Below are positions 6,789-16,742 of a DNA stretch of 20,053 nt, one piece after another; position 1 is the first letter of the stretch, and the number at the start of each line of letters is the position of its first letter. This stretch comes from Bacteroidales bacterium (GTDB lineage: Bacteria; Bacteroidota; Bacteroidia; Bacteroidales; UBA932): NCBI GenBank assembly GCA_024689525.1, contig JAILDI010000078.1, positions 1-20,053 of the forward strand, read 5' to 3'. The notes beneath the pieces were generated by a model that had not been told where the DNA came from, did not search any database, and saw only the letters and a program-made list of their open reading frames with translations. The translations under genes and the position numbers were made by a program.

Positions 6789-6824
6789 TTTGCTGTGTTT
6801 TGATTTGAATCCTTTTTATCTTTG
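6789..6824 (+). promoter_or_regulatory. Probable susC operon promoter
   Basis: TATCTTTG at 6817-6824 is an exact TAnnTTTG -7 element, 18 nt before the susC ATG at 6843. The best -33 candidates are TTTG at 6789-6792 (24-nt spacer) and 6799-6802 (14-nt spacer). Neither has the ideal spacing, which would fit an activator-dependent promoter. Confidence 0.6.
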
Positions 6825-6842
6825 CCCCAGACACATAATAAT

Positions 6843-9800
6843 ATGAGAAAACTACTGACTGTTTTTCTGCTCTCCACAATAGCCGTAAACGCCTTTGCGC
6901 AAAAGGTCACAGGTGTGGTAACAGATGCATCTGACGACTATCCCATTCCGGGTGTTGCCGTGATAGTAAAAGGTACGCACACGGGTGTGAGCACAGGCCT
7001 GGAGGGCGAATACAGCATCGCTGCCCCTCAGGGCTCCACGCTGGTCTTTTCCTGCATGGGTTACACCACTGTGGAAGTCAAGGTCGAAGGCTCGCAGATC
7101 AACATTAAACTGGAACCCGATTCCGAAATGCTCGAGGAAGTCGTGGCAATCGGCTACGGCGTGATGAAAAAGAGCGACGTAACCGGTTCCGTAACTTCAG
7201 TAAAGGGCGATCAACTCCAGCGCACACCCGCCGCAGGTCTGGATCAGGCCCTGCAGGGCGTTGCTGCCGGCGTAACCGTCAACGCATCCACGGGTCAGCC
7301 CGGCGCGGCAGCAGAAGTCCGCATCCGCGGTATCGGCACTGTGAACAACGCAGCACCTATATATGTTGTGGACGGCGTCATCGTGGACAATATCACATTC
7401 CTCAGCCCGATGGATATTGCCTCCACGGAAATCCTCAAGGACGCATCCGCAACGGCCATTTACGGTTCCCGGGGTGCGAACGGCGTCATCCTGGTCACAA
7501 CGAAGAAGGGCAGCAGCGACGGTACTGTGTCGATTTCCTTCGACGCATCGGCAGGTATCCAGAATCCCTGGAGAAAGCTCGACCTGATGGGCCCGCAGGA
7601 ATTCGCAAGCGTCCTGGCAAACGGCCCGTCCGTTGGAGGCGCCTACATTCTGGAGAATCAGGGACTAGATGCGTGGATGCGCTCGAGGCTCATCGGCACC
7701 ACTTCCCTCTATCATCCTTCAAACCTGAAATACGCCACCGTGAATACGGACTGGCAGGAGGCGGTTTTCAACAGGAACGCTATCATTCAGAACTACCATC
7801 TTTCCGTCAACGGCGGAAATCAGCAGGGCCAGTGGTCCGTGAGCGCCAGCTGGTTCAACCAGGACGGCACGATCATCGGCTCGGACTTCACGCGCCTGAG
7901 CCTGCGCGCCACATCTTCATATAAAGTGACGGACTGGCTCAAGGTGGGAGAGAACATCAGTTTTATGAGCTCGCACGGCCGCACGGCAATGAACAATTCG
8001 TCATCGGCCCAGGCCTCGATCCTTTCGGCGGCCCTTGCCATGGCTCCGTGGGATCCGATTTACTATCCGCAGGGCGCAAAGAACTACAAGGACGAGGATC
8101 TTGGCGGCCATCTCAGCGCTTCTTCCAATTTCAAGAATGTGACGCACCCGTACGCGATGGTGGAGTATTCCCACCCGATGGACTACAGCGAGCGCTGGGT
8201 GGGCGATGTCTTCGTGGAAATCACCCCCATCAAGAATCTGGTATGGCGCAGCGACGTGTCGATGGACCTCACCAACAACCGCCACCGCCTGTTCAAGGAA
8301 GCCTATATCCTGTCCAGCTACGACAAGATGGACAAGAACTTCCTTGAAAAGTCGATGAGCCGCTATTCTACGATAATCGTGGAAAACACGCTCACCTGGA
8401 TGAAGGAAATCGGAAAGCTGAACATCAACCTGATGGGCGGCCAGACGATGGAGGAATACAATTACGATTCCCTGAGCGGCTCCGGCAGTTCCATCCTCGT
8501 TCCCCGTGAGAACAACTGGTATCTGTCGCAGACGACGGAAGACCGCAACCCTGCCGGAGACGGAGCGGCCCGCAACCGCCGCCTCAGTTTCCTTGGCCGT
8601 GCGCACTTCTCCTACGACAGCCGCTATATGGTAACCCTGAACTTCCGTGCCGACGGTACGTCCAAGTTCAAGAACCACATCTGGGGTTATTTCCCGTCAC
8701 TGGCCGCCGCCTGGCGCATCGACAATGAGCCCTGGTTCAACAAGCCCGCTTTCCTGGAATCCCTCAAGCTGAGGGCCGGATGGGGCCGCATCGGCAATGA
8801 CAAGATCGGCGACAATGCGTCGGTCCAGACCATATTCAACAGCGGTCCCACCTTCGTGGACTATGTCCTGGGGGCCGATCAGCAGCTGGCTGGCGGCGCC
8901 ACCATCCTCACGCTGGTGAACACCGATATCAAGTGGGAAACCACCGAGCAGCTGAATGCCGGCGTCGACTTCGGCCTGTGGCGCAACAAACTCACCGGAA
9001 CCATAGACGTGTTCCAGAGGGACACCAAGGAAATGCTCCTCGGCGTCACCGCTCCGGCACACGTGGGCAACCGCTATGCTCCTACGGCCAATGTGGGCAC
9101 TGTCCGCAACACCGGTATCGAAATCTCCACGGAGCACCGCAATCACATTGGCGACTGGGACTACAGCGTGGGCGGCAACGTCTCGTTCATCAAGAACGAA
9201 CTCACCGCGCTTAACGGCGGCGCCCCGGTTTACGGGGACCGCACCAAGAGCGACGAAGGCCTGGCCCTGTACACTTTCTGGGGTTACAAATACCTGGGAA
9301 TCTATTCCAGCGACCAGGAAGTCGCAGAGTATCTTACCGCCCCCGGCGCCACTGAAGAGTATCACGCAGGCGATGCCAAGTACGAGGACCTCAACAAGGA
9401 CGGCAAGATTGACGACAACGATATGCAGGCCCTCGGCAATCCATTCCCCTGGCTCACCTACGGCCTGAACGCAAGCGCCAACTGGAAAAACTTCGACTTC
9501 CAGATTTTCTTCCAGGGAGTATACGGCAACGAGATATACAACGCACTGAGACTCCGTACGGAAGGCACCGGCAACGAAGCCACGCTTTCCACAACTATGC
9601 GCAATGTCTGGACCGAAAGCAACCCCGGCGGAACCATTCCCAATCCATTCGGCGGTTCCCACAACAAGGATAACAATTCCCGCTTCGTGGAGGACGGCTC
9701 ATATCTGCGCCTGAAGAGCCTGCAGCTGGGTTACACCCTGCCGCAGACGCTCACCCAGAGGGCTGGAATATCCAGGATGAGGGTTTCCGTCATCGCCTCC

Positions 9801-9917
9801 AACCTTCTCACATTAACCCGTTACACCGGCTATGACCCCGAAGTGGGCGGCGGTGTGGATTATGGCAACTATCCGCAGTCCCGTACCGTACAGCTTGGCC
9901 TTAATCTTAATTTCTAA
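6843..9917 (+). CDS. SusC/RagA-family TonB-dependent outer-membrane transporter
   Basis: This 1024-aa protein starts at the ATG at 6843. An in-frame TTG at 6822 is rejected because it falls inside the -7 element and breaks the signal peptide. The signal peptide ends AVNAFA-Q (cleavage after residue 19). A carboxypeptidase-regulatory-like domain (21-91) follows, with VTGVVTD and STGLEGEYSI, then EEVVAIGYGVMKKSDVTGSV (98-117) leading into the TonB plug, with IYVVDGV and YGSRGANGVILVTTKKG up to 223. The rest is a beta-barrel ending in QLGLNLNF. It would import oligosaccharides into the periplasm with TonB energy, capped by the SusD-like protein encoded 12 nt downstream. Substrate, by operon context, is beta-1,3-glucan oligosaccharides. 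Confidence 0.97.
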   Translation: MRKLLTVFLLSTIAVNAFAQKVTGVVTDASDDYPIPGVAVIVKGTHTGVSTGLEGEYSIAAPQGSTLVFSCMGYTTVEVKVEGSQINIKLEPDSEMLEEVVAIGYGVMKKSDVTGSVTSVKGDQLQRTPAAGLDQALQGVAAGVTVNASTGQPGAAAEVRIRGIGTVNNAAPIYVVDGVIVDNITFLSPMDIASTEILKDASATAIYGSRGANGVILVTTKKGSSDGTVSISFDASAGIQNPWRKLDLMGPQEFASVLANGPSVGGAYILENQGLDAWMRSRLIGTTSLYHPSNLKYATVNTDWQEAVFNRNAIIQNYHLSVNGGNQQGQWSVSASWFNQDGTIIGSDFTRLSLRATSSYKVTDWLKVGENISFMSSHGRTAMNNSSSAQASILSAALAMAPWDPIYYPQGAKNYKDEDLGGHLSASSNFKNVTHPYAMVEYSHPMDYSERWVGDVFVEITPIKNLVWRSDVSMDLTNNRHRLFKEAYILSSYDKMDKNFLEKSMSRYSTIIVENTLTWMKEIGKLNINLMGGQTMEEYNYDSLSGSGSSILVPRENNWYLSQTTEDRNPAGDGAARNRRLSFLGRAHFSYDSRYMVTLNFRADGTSKFKNHIWGYFPSLAAAWRIDNEPWFNKPAFLESLKLRAGWGRIGNDKIGDNASVQTIFNSGPTFVDYVLGADQQLAGGATILTLVNTDIKWETTEQLNAGVDFGLWRNKLTGTIDVFQRDTKEMLLGVTAPAHVGNRYAPTANVGTVRNTGIEISTEHRNHIGDWDYSVGGNVSFIKNELTALNGGAPVYGDRTKSDEGLALYTFWGYKYLGIYSSDQEVAEYLTAPGATEEYHAGDAKYEDLNKDGKIDDNDMQALGNPFPWLTYGLNASANWKNFDFQIFFQGVYGNEIYNALRLRTEGTGNEATLSTTMRNVWTESNPGGTIPNPFGGSHNKDNNSRFVEDGSYLRLKSLQLGYTLPQTLTQRAGISRMRVSVIASNLLTLTRYTGYDPEVGGGVDYGNYPQSRTVQLGLNLNF

Positions 9918-9929
9918 GAAGGAGCCGCT

Positions 9930-11531
9930 ATGAAAAAGACAGTTATTGCACTTTCCCTGCTTACACTTGTTTCCTGCAACGCCTGGCTTAGCGAGGACGG
10001 CCCCATGGTGAACCGCGTGGGCGATTTCTTCACCTCCGCAGAAACGGCCCGTCAGGTCGTAACCGCCGTGTACACCCCGCTTATGTGGGAATACCAGGAC
10101 GGATACTTCCCGGAGTGGTACTTCGGCGACATCGCCTCCGACGACGCCCTCAAGGGCGGCCAGAATATCGCCGACGGCCCGGACCTCTACGACATCGACA
10201 ATTTCAAGGTGGTGTCCAACAACGGCATCGTCCTTCAGTTCTATCGCGCCCAGTATCAGGGCGTGGCCAGGGCCAATCTCGCCATCGAGCAGGTGGCCGA
10301 TATGACCGTCGACGAAAGCCTTTCGGCCGACCTCAAGGCCCGTTTCCTCGGGGAGGCGAAGTTCCTCCGGGCCTATTATTACTTCCGTCTGGTGCGCCTC
10401 TTCGGCGAAGTCCCCCTTGTATCCAAGCCGATTTACAGCAGCGCCGACTGGATTCAGCCACGCGCTTCGGTAAAAGACATCTATGAATTGATCCTGAGCG
10501 ATCTGGCCGATGCGGAAGCGTCGCTTCCTTTGAAGAGCGCCTACCCCGCAGCCGACATTGGCCGCGCCACAAAGGGCGCAGCCCAGGCAATGCTCCTGAA
10601 GACCAATATGTATTATGCTCAATGGCTCGTCAACAACGGCCAGGACGGCAGCAGCTATTTCGCAGAGGCCCTCAGATGGGGCAAAAAGTTCATCGCCGAC
10701 CAGGCCGGCGAGTACAGCCTTCACGCTGATTATGCCGATAATTTCACCCTCGAGGGCGAGAACGGCTCCGAATCCGTGTTCGAAATCCAGTATATGGAGG
10801 ACGGAATGTCGGACTATGGCGAGGGTAACGGCTTCTCCCGCGGCACCTTCACTGTAGTGCTCACCCGCAGCCGCGGCAGCGCGTTCGGCGAAACCGGCTG
10901 GGGCTTCAACCACCCCACACAGAACCTTTACGACGAGTACGAGCCCGGGGACCCGCGCAGGGATATAACCATCCTGACCCCTACCGATGCCGAGATTTCC
11001 AACGAAGCTGAGGAAATCTACCTCGGTTCCCGCTATCTCTCGCTGAAGCGCTCCCTTATGGATCCCGACACGCGTACTTACCTGCATCTGGATCACGCCT
11101 CCCGCGGCGCCATCAACAATCAGCAGATCCGTCTGGCCGACGTGTATCTGATGATTGCAGAAGCCGCCGTAGAAAGCAACGACCTTCCCACCGCAAAGAC
11201 CTACCTTGAAATGGTACGCGCCCGCGCCCGTGCAATGGTGCCTGAAACCACGCTCCCTGCCTTCCCTTACGGAAGCTATTCTGACAACCAGGCCGACCTC
11301 CGCTCCGCCATCCGTCACGAACGCCGCGTGGAACTGGGTATGGAGGGCCACCGCTGGTTCGATCTTTGCCGCTGGGGTACGGTGAAAGATGTAATGAATG
11401 CTTACAAGGCATCTGAAAGCGGCGAGGTGCGTGCCCAGATGGCCGACTTTACTGCCGGCAAGCACGAGCTTATGCCCATCCCCCAGAAGGAGACGGATCT
11501 TGGCGCCATTTCCCAGAATCCCGGATATTGA
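9930..11531 (+). CDS. SusD/RagB-family surface glycan-binding lipoprotein
   Basis: This 533-aa lipoprotein has a signal ending LTLVSC with the lipid-anchored Cys at 16. Family signatures are EAKFLRAYYYFRLVRLFGEVPLV in the N-terminal TPR-like helices, YLMIAEAAVE further on, and near the C-terminus ERRVELGMEGHRWFDLCRWG and a closing HELMPIPQKE with a final NPGY. SusD-like proteins sit on the SusC barrel at the cell surface, bind the glycan and act as the lid of the transporter. An AAGGAG Shine-Dalgarno-like sequence (9919-9924) lies just upstream, relatively strong for this phylum. It is the second gene of the operon; the following gene is 42 nt away. Confidence 0.97.
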   Translation: MKKTVIALSLLTLVSCNAWLSEDGPMVNRVGDFFTSAETARQVVTAVYTPLMWEYQDGYFPEWYFGDIASDDALKGGQNIADGPDLYDIDNFKVVSNNGIVLQFYRAQYQGVARANLAIEQVADMTVDESLSADLKARFLGEAKFLRAYYYFRLVRLFGEVPLVSKPIYSSADWIQPRASVKDIYELILSDLADAEASLPLKSAYPAADIGRATKGAAQAMLLKTNMYYAQWLVNNGQDGSSYFAEALRWGKKFIADQAGEYSLHADYADNFTLEGENGSESVFEIQYMEDGMSDYGEGNGFSRGTFTVVLTRSRGSAFGETGWGFNHPTQNLYDEYEPGDPRRDITILTPTDAEISNEAEEIYLGSRYLSLKRSLMDPDTRTYLHLDHASRGAINNQQIRLADVYLMIAEAAVESNDLPTAKTYLEMVRARARAMVPETTLPAFPYGSYSDNQADLRSAIRHERRVELGMEGHRWFDLCRWGTVKDVMNAYKASESGEVRAQMADFTAGKHELMPIPQKETDLGAISQNPGY

Positions 11532-11573
11532 TAAAACCTGAACAATACTATTAACCATTAATCAATTACTAAA

Positions 11574-12332
11574 ATGAAAAAGTATTTACTTATTGCAGCA
11601 GCAGCGCTGATGGCCTTTGCCGCTTGCGAAAAGGATCCCGAAAACGGCGGTGAAATCATCGACGATGGCGGTAACGGCGGCAACGGAAACACCGAGACTG
11701 TGTCTTCCCTCAACGGCAGCAATTACTATCCCATCCTCATGGATGCCGTGACTTTTGAGAAGATTAAGAGCAAGGTGGTCGCCGACCTCCGCGCCCAGGA
11801 TGGCGGTGATGCAGAGTCAACCCGTCCGCTCTATATCTGGAGTGGTTATTCAGGCGCAGAAGCTGCCGGTCTTAACTTCTACGGTAACGCCGAGGGCTTC
11901 ACCTGCTTCTCCGTGAATGGTGGCGTCTGGTCCGGATTCGGTGTTTTCCTCAAGAAGACCGATCCCGGCTTTGCCAAAATGGCCGAACTCGCAAAGGGCG
12001 GCTACTATCTGCATTTTGCCTTAAAGGGCCCCGCAGGCGTCTCCCATTGCATCTATCCCGCCTGGGGCGGCAAGGAATACAGGGTTTCTGTAGGCGACGG
12101 AGCAAAATTCGCCGATGGAGATAATACCTATGATTTTATCGCTCCAATCAGCAATGGCGGAAAGTTCGTCGCCAACGAGTGGAACGAATATGAGATCGCC
12201 CTCTCCGACACCGGACTTGATTACACGGCCCCGGCTGCCGAAGAAGCAGGTCAGAATATCTTCTGCGGCCTGAGTGGCAGCGTTGCCGGCACTCTCCTGC
12301 AGATCGATGCAGCGTTCTTCTATAAGAAATAA
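11574..12332 (+). CDS. Accessory surface lipoprotein of the PUL, probable glycan-binding protein of unrecognised family
   Basis: This 252-aa protein has a lipobox FAAC (Cys18). Just after the Cys come E-K-D-P-E, resembling the acidic/lysine surface-export signal of Bacteroidota lipoproteins, then a Gly/Asp/Asn-rich linker (24-40). The body (45-252) is rich in aromatic residues, such as LYIWSGYSG (86-94), GGVWSGFGVFL (116-126) and YPAWGG (161-166). It ends in QIDAAFFYKK, like the last strand of jelly-roll carbohydrate-binding modules. It occupies the SusE/SGBP position directly after susD, so glycan binding is the likely role. I do not recognise a named family, and no catalytic motif is visible. 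Confidence 0.75.
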   Translation: MKKYLLIAAAALMAFAACEKDPENGGEIIDDGGNGGNGNTETVSSLNGSNYYPILMDAVTFEKIKSKVVADLRAQDGGDAESTRPLYIWSGYSGAEAAGLNFYGNAEGFTCFSVNGGVWSGFGVFLKKTDPGFAKMAELAKGGYYLHFALKGPAGVSHCIYPAWGGKEYRVSVGDGAKFADGDNTYDFIAPISNGGKFVANEWNEYEIALSDTGLDYTAPAAEEAGQNIFCGLSGSVAGTLLQIDAAFFYKK

Positions 12333-12344
12333 TTGATTTTCAAC

Positions 12345-12365
12345 GGGGGCCGGGCCCCGGCCCCC
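12345..12365 (+). promoter_or_regulatory. Very GC-rich perfect hairpin between the accessory lipoprotein and GH16 genes
   Basis: The arms GGGGGCCGGG (12345-12354) and CCCGGCCCCC (12356-12365) are exact complements around one base, so the RNA would fold into about 8 bp plus a 5-nt loop. TATTATC follows rather than a U-run, so it is not a standard terminator. It may protect the upstream susCD mRNA 3' end or reduce read-through into the enzyme genes. Confidence 0.55.
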
Positions 12366-12378
12366 TATTATCAAACCA

Positions 12379-13331
<953 letters not shown>

Positions 13332-13335
<4 letters not shown>

Positions 13336-14591
13336 GACGGGCATTGATACTGCTTGCCGTAATCGGCCTTTTCGCCGCCTGCGACAAGGATAACCCGGAG
13401 CAGGGAAACGTCACTTACACCCTTAACCAGGCCAAGAGTGCCAAGAGGGGCGTGAGCTTTAATTTCGGCACATTGCCGGAACAGGACGTGCCTCTGCTGC
13501 AGAGCGCCATTTCCTGGTCCTACAACTGGAGTTCACAGGTCCCCGGGGACGCGGTGGACGCCCAGTTTACCAAGTACGGGCTGGACTGGTGCCCTATGAT
13601 ATGGAATGGAAATTACAATCCGGACAACATCCGCGCGTATAAGCGCAAGCATCCGGAAGCACAATATATCCTGGCCTTCAATGAGCCCAACCTTAAGGAT
13701 CAGGCCAATATGACGCCCGCCCAGGCGGCGGAGCTCTGGCCCCCTGTCGTGGCCCTGGCAAAGGAACTGGGGATGAAAGTGGTTTCTCCCGCCCTTAACT
13801 ACGGCACGCTGGAGGATTATCACGACCCCGTGAAATGGATGGACGAGTTCCTTGCCTGCGACGGAGTGTCGATTGACGATATGTGCGCGATTGCGCTTCA
13901 CTGCTATATGCCGTCGGCCGGCAGCGTGAAGGGCTTCATCGACCTGTTTGAAAAATACGGGAAGCCAATCTGGCTCACGGAGTTCTGCAACGGCAATTCC
14001 AACAATATCTCCGAGGATACGCAGATAAATTATATGTGCGAGACCCTAAATATGCTGGAAGGCCACGCCAACGTGGAGCGCTATGCCTGGTTCATGCCCC
14101 GCGGCGGCTTCAATTCCAAGTGGCACGACAATCTGCTCACCTCGGAGGTCCCAATTGAACTGACGACTTTGGGCAAGGTGTTCGTGAACTTCTCCACGCA
14201 GGACAAGAGTATTTTTTATAGTGTCGATGACGTAATTCCGGCGGAGCAGTATTCATCGGCCTCCGGCACCGTACATCTCCGTCCATCTTCGGACAAATCG
14301 GGCATCCTGGAGATATCCGAACTCGGCAAAAACGGCGTGGTGGAGTATCAGCTGAACGTTGCCTCGGCCGGCACATACAAGCTTGTGATGCGCTATAAGA
14401 CCTATATGGATTCGTCGTTCGCCGTGTCCCTCAACGGCACGGAGGTGGCCTCCAAGGCCCTCCCGTCCACTTCCAAGGAGTGGACGACAGGACACTTCTC
14501 CATCGACCTTCCCTCCGGAAAGTCCACGCTGGGCATTACCGGCACATCCGGAGCCAGCATAGCAATCAACTGGATGAAAATTACCAAATAA
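13332..14591 (+). CDS. GH128-like endo-beta-1,3-glucanase (Glyco_hydro_cc) with C-terminal CBM6-like module, lipoprotein
   Basis: This 419-aa protein has a lipobox FAAC (Cys17) followed by D-K-D-N, a surface-export-like signal. The first domain (about 38-290) starts KRGVSFNFG and fits the Asl1-like Glyco_hydro_cc family: YILAFNEPNL (112-121) carries the candidate acid/base E118, and IWLTEFCNG (213-221) the candidate nucleophile E217. WSYNWSS and ALHCYMP also fit. GH128 enzymes hydrolyse beta-1,3-glucans such as laminarin and curdlan. The second domain (about 300-419), with IPAEQYSSASG and ending INWMKITK, looks like a CBM6-type module. Pairing with GH16 in one operon strongly supports beta-1,3-glucan as the PUL substrate. 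Confidence 0.88.
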
Positions 14592-14599
14592 TAACACAT

Positions 14600-14746
14600 A
14601 TGAGAAAAACTTATCTATCGCCACTTACAGAAGTGGAATTCTTGAGGCTGGAGCAGGATTTTGCGGCTACCGGCAAATGGAACGACTCCGGCAAAGGAAC
14701 GTCGGACGTTAATTTCTTTCTTGAAGAAGATGAGGAATTTGCTTAA
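14600..14746 (+). CDS. Small protein of unknown function (48 aa) in the PUL operon
   Basis: ATG at 14600, 8 nt after the GH128 stop, with TAA at 14744-14746. The protein starts MRKTYLSPLTEVEFLRLEQD, continues through a Gly/Ser/Thr/Asn-rich middle (KWNDSGKGTSD) and ends in the acidic tail FFLEEDEEFA. It has no signal peptide or membrane segment. A basic start followed by Y-x-x-P-x-x-E recalls short Bacteroidales ORFs often found before fimbrillin-like or other surface lipoproteins, but I cannot name a family. Tight spacing on both sides (8 and 16 nt) argues that it is a translated member of the operon. Function unknown. Confidence 0.6.
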   Translation: MRKTYLSPLTEVEFLRLEQDFAATGKWNDSGKGTSDVNFFLEEDEEFA

Positions 14747-14762
14747 CAGGAGGACAAGTATT

Positions 14763-16715
14763 ATGAAAAAGATTAATCTGATTTTTGCAGCACTATTGCT
14801 TGCTTTCATCTCCTGCAACAAGGAAATCGACAACAATTCAACCAAGACTCTCACGTTCAAGGTGGCTCAGAGCGAGCTCGCCTCCAAAGCTACCTGGGTG
14901 GACGGCCAGGGCTTTAACTGGGTTGCCACGGCGGATGCCGAAGAATTCGGAATCGGCACAAATGAGGGCCTGGCACATTCTTCAACTATGGCATTAAGCG
15001 GCAAGGATGCTACCCTGACTGCCACCGTGCCCGCCGCAGCCACACAGTTCTTTGTGTTCTATCCTTATTCGGAATCCCGCAATCAGGTATGTAATACCGG
15101 TATCGCAGATATGTGGTTCGACATTGACGCCAATCAGACACAGGCTATTGCCGGTACAATGGAAGACATGAATGGTAAAATGGTGTTTTCCAGCACTACT
15201 GCCGGTACGGTTGGAACGGATGATTACACGGCTCAGATGTCGGCCTGGACTTCCTTGGCCCGTTTCATCATCTATTCTTCCACCGCAACCGATGAAACTG
15301 TAGAATCTGTGTCACTGACGGCAACGGCGATTAAGGACGGCACCTCCGTACCCAGCCTTAACGGCCAGCTTCACCTGACTTTGAATTTCGGAGGCGGCAG
15401 TTCTTCCGGATATATCGCAGGCACACTCACCAGCAAGGTTACCCTGGGCACCGCTTTCTCCCTTTCCGGCGTTACCTCCAGGGAGCAGAGCGAAGGCATT
15501 TATCTGGGCCTCCTTCCTGCAACTCTTAGCGGTTACACATATGCTGTCACAACCAGCAAGGGCACATATACCTTTGTCAGCACCAATGACAAGGCTTTTG
15601 CCGCAGGTACTGTCAACAATATTTATCTCGATCTTGAGAAGGCAACCACAAAGCCCGGCGCATCATCCGGCGGCACCGACGTGCTCACCTTCTCTTATCA
15701 GAACAACGGACCTTTCGCCCTGGCAAAGGACGGTTCCAGCATCGCATACACCGGAGCCATCGTTTCCCTGGTGCTGAATGGAGTGGATATTACCGATGCT
15801 GCAAAGGCCAATGCCGCGGCTTGGGATCTTGCTTATGACAGCTGGCTGACTCCCTCATACGAGAATACCAGCAATTTCCAGGTAAAGGTTATGGCCAGCA
15901 AGAATATGACGGCCGACGCCCGCCAGGGTAAGATCTATATCGTTTACGACGGCGTTCAGTCGGAGAACTATATCACCGTCAATCAGGATCCGGGTCCTTG
16001 CAATGAGGTTGTTCCCACGCTGACCAAGCTTTACACCACCAACATCTCCAAGGACGGCGAAACCATCGCCCAGGCCGCAACCCTGTCGCTTACGGTTAAC
16101 GGTTCTCCTTCCACGGATGTTGCCGCAGACGTGGCCACTTATGGCGTCACCTTAACCTGCGGTGCCGCAACGGCAACCGTAACCGACGCTGCCGGTCACG
16201 TCCAGATCGTATTCCCCGCCAATAGCACCACGGACGAAAAGGAATACACCCTGAAGGCCAAGTTCGAATCCAACGAGAGCACCGTCACCTTCACCCAGGC
16301 AGCGGGTACCGGCGGCGGAAGCAGTACTCCTAAATATACATATACCATCACAAAAAATAATGGTAATGGATCAGGAGCAATCTGGGGTATGAATACCAAT
16401 TCACAAAATGGCAATGATATTACTATCTCAAAGATAGAGTTGGGTGGCTCTCCCGTTACTTTGACCGCAGCTATTGCTGAAGAAGTTCTTGCTCAGGCAT
16501 TTGAGGTGTCGGATCCCAGCGGTGAAATGTCGGGTTATACGGAATATAGTTTTGACCCTTCTGCTCTTACTTTCGCAGTGTCAAATCTTGATGTTACAGG
16601 AGGTAAAATAGAATGTGGTGTCAAATCCTGGGGAACAAACAAATATAGGGCTAAGATGGCCTGGAAAGATGATAGCGGCACTGTTCTAGGTTATTGGTTC
16701 GTATTCATACCCTAA
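14763..16715 (+). CDS. Multi-domain surface lipoprotein: fimbrillin-like N-terminus, BACON/Ig-like middle, distinct C-terminal domain
   Basis: This 650-aa protein starts at the ATG at 14763, preceded by an unusually good Shine-Dalgarno site (AGGAGG, 14748-14753, 9-nt spacing); upstream in-frame codons overlap the small ORF. The signal ends AFISC (Cys18), followed by N-K-E. Residues 28-292 resemble Mfa/fimbrillin-like lipoproteins (FNWVATADAEEFGIG, TQFFVFYPYSE). Two Ig-like BACON-type repeats follow (about 305-409 and 416-514), each ending in a strand like ITVNQDP or VTFTQAAG. A GGGSS linker (518-522) leads to a last domain (523-650), a probable beta-sandwich with several Trp/Tyr (W541, W623, W634, W645). 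No catalytic motif is seen. As the last PUL gene it is probably a surface glycan-binding or adhesin-like protein. DNA for the last domain is markedly AT-richer. Confidence 0.72.
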   Translation: MKKINLIFAALLLAFISCNKEIDNNSTKTLTFKVAQSELASKATWVDGQGFNWVATADAEEFGIGTNEGLAHSSTMALSGKDATLTATVPAAATQFFVFYPYSESRNQVCNTGIADMWFDIDANQTQAIAGTMEDMNGKMVFSSTTAGTVGTDDYTAQMSAWTSLARFIIYSSTATDETVESVSLTATAIKDGTSVPSLNGQLHLTLNFGGGSSSGYIAGTLTSKVTLGTAFSLSGVTSREQSEGIYLGLLPATLSGYTYAVTTSKGTYTFVSTNDKAFAAGTVNNIYLDLEKATTKPGASSGGTDVLTFSYQNNGPFALAKDGSSIAYTGAIVSLVLNGVDITDAAKANAAAWDLAYDSWLTPSYENTSNFQVKVMASKNMTADARQGKIYIVYDGVQSENYITVNQDPGPCNEVVPTLTKLYTTNISKDGETIAQAATLSLTVNGSPSTDVAADVATYGVTLTCGAATATVTDAAGHVQIVFPANSTTDEKEYTLKAKFESNESTVTFTQAAGTGGGSSTPKYTYTITKNNGNGSGAIWGMNTNSQNGNDITISKIELGGSPVTLTAAIAEEVLAQAFEVSDPSGEMSGYTEYSFDPSALTFAVSNLDVTGGKIECGVKSWGTNKYRAKMAWKDDSGTVLGYWFVFIP

Positions 16716-16742
16716 TATAATGTAGCCAAGATTAATGTCATC

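Noticed and set aside
6822..6842. Alternative TTG start for susC seven codons upstream
   Set aside because: It falls inside the TATCTTTG -7 element, and the signal peptide begins naturally at the ATG at 6843.
8697..9662. Long antisense open frames (several hundred codons) opposite susC, susD and the regulator gene
   Set aside because: They are shadows of strongly biased GC-rich coding sequence. Their translations show no domains, and the sense genes are unambiguous.
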